Source: Tenericutes bacterium HGW-Tenericutes-5
Lineage (GTDB): Bacteria > Bacillota_I > Bacilli_A > Izemoplasmatales > Hujiaoplasmataceae
Assembly (NCBI GenBank): GCA_002839125.1
Contig: PGXI01000007.1
Span: 1-22,071 of the forward strand
DNA length: 22,071 nucleotides
Reading direction: 5' to 3'
The notes beneath the pieces were generated by a model that was given only the letters and a program-made list of their open reading frames with translations, was not told the DNA's origin and searched no databases. Positions 19,400-22,071 of the stretch are shown one piece after another (positions within the stretch are counted from its first letter, which is position 1; the number at the start of each line of letters is the position of its first letter). The position numbers and the translations under genes were made by a program.

Positions 19400-22071
19400 G
19401 TGAAACTAAAACTTACTTTGTTTTTATTATTTGCTATTGCGATTTTTCTTATTGGTTGTAATAACCAAACAACCACTATTCCTACTACAGAAAACATTAC
19501 TTCAACTACAGACTTTTTAACTACAACGATTAATATTTCTACAACCACAACTACGAATATAACCACAACCACTACAACTTCAATTACCACAGCTGATGTT
19601 GAACTCTTAAATATCGAGATTGATGAAAGTAGTTTAGAAGAATTCTATGATGTATTTGATTTTGATATATCGGAAATATTCATGTACCTTAACTATTCCG
19701 ATAGTTCTCAAGTTAGAATACCTCTAAATAGCGAAATGCTATCAACGGGTGATAATGATTTATTAACCCAAGTTGGTATTCACTCAATAACTGTAAGCTA
19801 TGAAAACAAATCTTTAGAACTTACCTTAGATCTTAGGGATACAAGAGTATTTGAAGTTGTATTTAAAGATTATAACAACTACATTATAGACATTCAATAT
19901 GTCTTGTTTGGTGAAGGAGCTACGGCCCCAACAGAGCCAACAAGAGAAGGTTACGTATTTTTTAATTGGGACACAGACTTCTCGTCAGTAGAAGAAAATT
20001 TAGTTGTTCACGCCATGTATCAACCACTTTTTTATTCTGTAACTTTTGATAGTATGGGTGGTAGTGATTGTATCCCTGTAAACAACGTTATTTATAATAC
20101 GCTAATTGAACTACCAACAACTTATAAGGAAGGTTACATTTTCTTGGGATGGTTTTTGGGAAGTGAACCAACTGACAGAAGGTTCTATGATGATGATTTG
20201 GTAACTGGCGATATAACTCTTTACGCTCATTGGGAAGAAATAATTTATGAATTCACGTATCTAGAAGATGAATATAGCATTGAAATTACGGGACTTTATC
20301 ATTATACAGAAAACTTAATTATCCCAACACAAATCAAAGGCAAACCAGTTGTTGGTATAGCCGAAAAAGCATTTATCAATAATAGTAATCTCTATAATGT
20401 TGTATTACCAGATACTTTAGAATATATTGGTGATTATGCTTTTTATGGAAATGAGAACTTACTAAATGTTAGTTTTGGTTCCGGTCTTTTAAGCATAGGT
20501 AATGGTGCTTTTTACGGATGCAAGAGAATCGAAACCATTATTCTACCGGAAGGATTAACTTATTTAGGAGATTCAGTATTTGCGGAATGCAGTAACTTAA
20601 TAGAAATATCAATTCCGTTTACCACTACAGAAATCGGTGGTAATCTACTAGTTGGATGCTTGAGAATTGAAACGATGACGGTACCGTTAAAGTCTGAAAG
20701 TATCCATTATGATTTCAGTTTTATCCATTATTACTTTGGTGCGTTTACTTATGAGAACACTGAAGTAATTCCTGACTCGTTAAGAACGATTATAATTACC
20801 GAAGGAGTAACTCATATCCCGGACTATGCCTTTTATTACTGTGATTTGGTTTTTGATATTATTATTCCGAGCACAGTAACGTCTATTGGTAATTATAGCT
20901 TTATGGAATGTGTGCATGTCACCAACTATATCCTTCCAGAAGGACTCTTAAGTATTGGAATGGCAGCTTTCTCGAATAATGATCGCTTAACTTCAATCAA
21001 TCTACCAAATACTTTAGAAGAAATCGGTGAACAAGCATTCTTTGATTGTGGTTTACTTAACAATATTATAATTCCGGAGGGAATTACTACTATTGAATAC
21101 TTGACTTTTGGACATTGTAGTCACTTAAATAATGTAACTTTTCCTTCCACACTTTTATATATTAAAAACAATGCTTTCTATAATGGGTATAAAAACGCAA
21201 ATTTAACTTTACCAAACGGCTTATTAGAAATTGGTAATGATGCATTTAACCAAAACCCCAATATTACTACTTTGGTTATTCCTGATTCAGTCTATAAAAT
21301 TGGCTCTAACGCCTTTTTAAATTCAAATTGGTATAATGTTTTGCCTACAGGCTTAGTATATGCTGGTAAGGTTGTTTTAGGCTATAAAGGAACGATGGTT
21401 ACAGATCAAGTCATTACACTTGATGTGGGAACAAAAGGTATCGCTGCCAATGCTTTTATCAACAATCCTTACATGGCTGAAATTATAATGCCAGACACTG
21501 TTATTTATATAGGGGAAAATGCTTTTAGAAACAACTCTAATTTAAGTTCAGTCACCATGTCAGAAAATCTGATAAAAATAGAAACCTACGCTTTTGCACA
21601 TTGCACAAAATTGCAAAGTATTTATTTAACGGATTCAATTACTTATTTAGGAGAAGCCGCATTCTATAATTGTGACTTATTAACCGTCACGATTCCTGAT
21701 AGTTTAGAAGAAATAGGAAGATCTGCATTTGGAAGTAATGATAATCTGGCTACTGTGACTTTTAATACTTCACTGGTAACGATTGGTGATTATGCATTTA
21801 AAGATTGCATTTCATTAACATCAATATCATTACCTGCAACAACTGAAACAGTTGGTATTCAAGCATTTGCGAATAATACTTCCCTAATAAGTATTGACTT
21901 AGCTTCTGTAAATAGTGTATTAACTTCAGCTTTTATGAATTGCACTTCTCTAGATACAATTACTTTTCCTTCAAATTTAAGACAAATTGGTGAAGCAGCT
22001 TTTACTACCACTAAATGGTACACTGATCAACCTGATGGCTCGCTTGTTTATGCCGGTAATGTCTTACTAAG
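19400..22071 (+). CDS. BspA-like LRR lipoprotein with InlB repeats, 3' end missing
   Basis: This is a large surface lipoprotein, open from a GTG at 19400 to the window edge (at least 890 residues). GGGAAGTGA lies just upstream of the GTG. The signal peptide ends in the lipobox LIGC (Cys20), followed by a Thr-rich stalk (about 22-60) and an acidic domain of ~100 residues without known match. Two InlB/Flg_new repeats follow (about 160-278: EPTREGYVFFNWD, VTFDSMGGSD, YKEGYIFLGWF, DITLYAHW). From ~295 onward come more than twenty BspA-type leucine-rich repeats (LRR_5) with the pattern ITIPDSVTxIGxxAFxxCxxL. Examples are LPDTLEYIGDYAFYGN and LPNTLEEIGEQAFFDC. Such proteins act as adhesins or surface-binding proteins. 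The repeated WYxxxPxGLVYAG segment (near 21330 and 22017) marks a higher-order repeat. Expression may depend on readthrough or a promoter upstream of the terminator. Confidence 0.9.
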   Translation, partial: MKLKLTLFLLFAIAIFLIGCNNQTTTIPTTENITSTTDFLTTTINISTTTTTNITTTTTTSITTADVELLNIEIDESSLEEFYDVFDFDISEIFMYLNYSDSSQVRIPLNSEMLSTGDNDLLTQVGIHSITVSYENKSLELTLDLRDTRVFEVVFKDYNNYIIDIQYVLFGEGATAPTEPTREGYVFFNWDTDFSSVEENLVVHAMYQPLFYSVTFDSMGGSDCIPVNNVIYNTLIELPTTYKEGYIFLGWFLGSEPTDRRFYDDDLVTGDITLYAHWEEIIYEFTYLEDEYSIEITGLYHYTENLIIPTQIKGKPVVGIAEKAFINNSNLYNVVLPDTLEYIGDYAFYGNENLLNVSFGSGLLSIGNGAFYGCKRIETIILPEGLTYLGDSVFAECSNLIEISIPFTTTEIGGNLLVGCLRIETMTVPLKSESIHYDFSFIHYYFGAFTYENTEVIPDSLRTIIITEGVTHIPDYAFYYCDLVFDIIIPSTVTSIGNYSFMECVHVTNYILPEGLLSIGMAAFSNNDRLTSINLPNTLEEIGEQAFFDCGLLNNIIIPEGITTIEYLTFGHCSHLNNVTFPSTLLYIKNNAFYNGYKNANLTLPNGLLEIGNDAFNQNPNITTLVIPDSVYKIGSNAFLNSNWYNVLPTGLVYAGKVVLGYKGTMVTDQVITLDVGTKGIAANAFINNPYMAEIIMPDTVIYIGENAFRNNSNLSSVTMSENLIKIETYAFAHCTKLQSIYLTDSITYLGEAAFYNCDLLTVTIPDSLEEIGRSAFGSNDNLATVTFNTSLVTIGDYAFKDCISLTSISLPATTETVGIQAFANNTSLISIDLASVNSVLTSAFMNCTSLDTITFPSNLRQIGEAAFTTTKWYTDQPDGSLVYAGNVLL

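Noticed and set aside
19396..19590. Minus-strand ORF very rich in Val
   Set aside because: It is the reverse reading of ACN Thr codons in the Thr-rich stalk of the BspA-like lipoprotein; composition alone explains it, and no ribosome site is seen.

Overview
The window is AT-rich DNA from a low-GC Gram-positive-type bacterium. Secreted proteins are lipoproteins with a Cys lipobox, followed in two cases by a Thr-rich stalk. Shine-Dalgarno sites are strong, there is a CcpA-type cre site, and genes for outer-membrane functions are absent. TGA is a stop codon: four genes end in a TGA overlapped by the ATG of the next gene (2567-2570, 12241-12244, 13756-13759, 16394-16397), so this is not the Mycoplasma code. 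BspA-like and InlB-repeat lipoproteins with Thr stalks suggest a Bacillota or standard-code Mollicutes lineage (Acholeplasma/Izemoplasma-like). That placement is inference.

Left part (1-5490): the 3' end of an InlB-repeat surface protein (1-848). Next is a three-gene operon for small-molecule or drug modification: an Old Yellow Enzyme-type oxidoreductase, a NimA-like flavin split-barrel protein and an ANT(6)-type aminoglycoside nucleotidyltransferase (976-3400). A convergent GlsB/YeaQ-type membrane protein (minus strand, 3469-3726) follows, then an ice-binding-domain (DUF3494) lipoprotein (3954-5084) and a small excisionase-type HTH protein (ending 5433).

Middle (5490-14310): a non-coding stretch with a possible 18-residue peptide and phased repeats, then a sugar-catabolic cluster. 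It encodes a TIM-barrel sugar isomerase, a complete ribose/allose-type ABC importer (binding lipoprotein, double-domain ATPase, permease), a PfkB kinase, a DeoR regulator, an AlsE-type epimerase, an AlsK-type ROK kinase and RpiB. The last three enzymes form the D-allose route allose -> allose-6-P -> allulose-6-P -> fructose-6-P. The isomerase plus PfkB kinase could provide a parallel branch through free D-allulose. A cre site precedes the importer genes and a strong stem-loop separates the binding-protein gene from the ATPase gene.

Right part (14311-22071): a two-gene operon with translational overlap. The first gene encodes a three-domain protein (metallo-beta-lactamase/ODP-like, GGDEF, response-regulator receiver) in which every domain has lost its key residues. 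The second encodes a membrane glycosyltransferase family 2 synthase with a large cytosolic HEAT-like region. This looks like a surface-polysaccharide synthase with a non-catalytic regulator, and it is the best candidate here for an undescribed system. The window ends inside a large BspA-like leucine-rich-repeat lipoprotein gene (19400 to beyond 22071). No tRNA, rRNA, CRISPR array, transposase or insertion sequence was seen.
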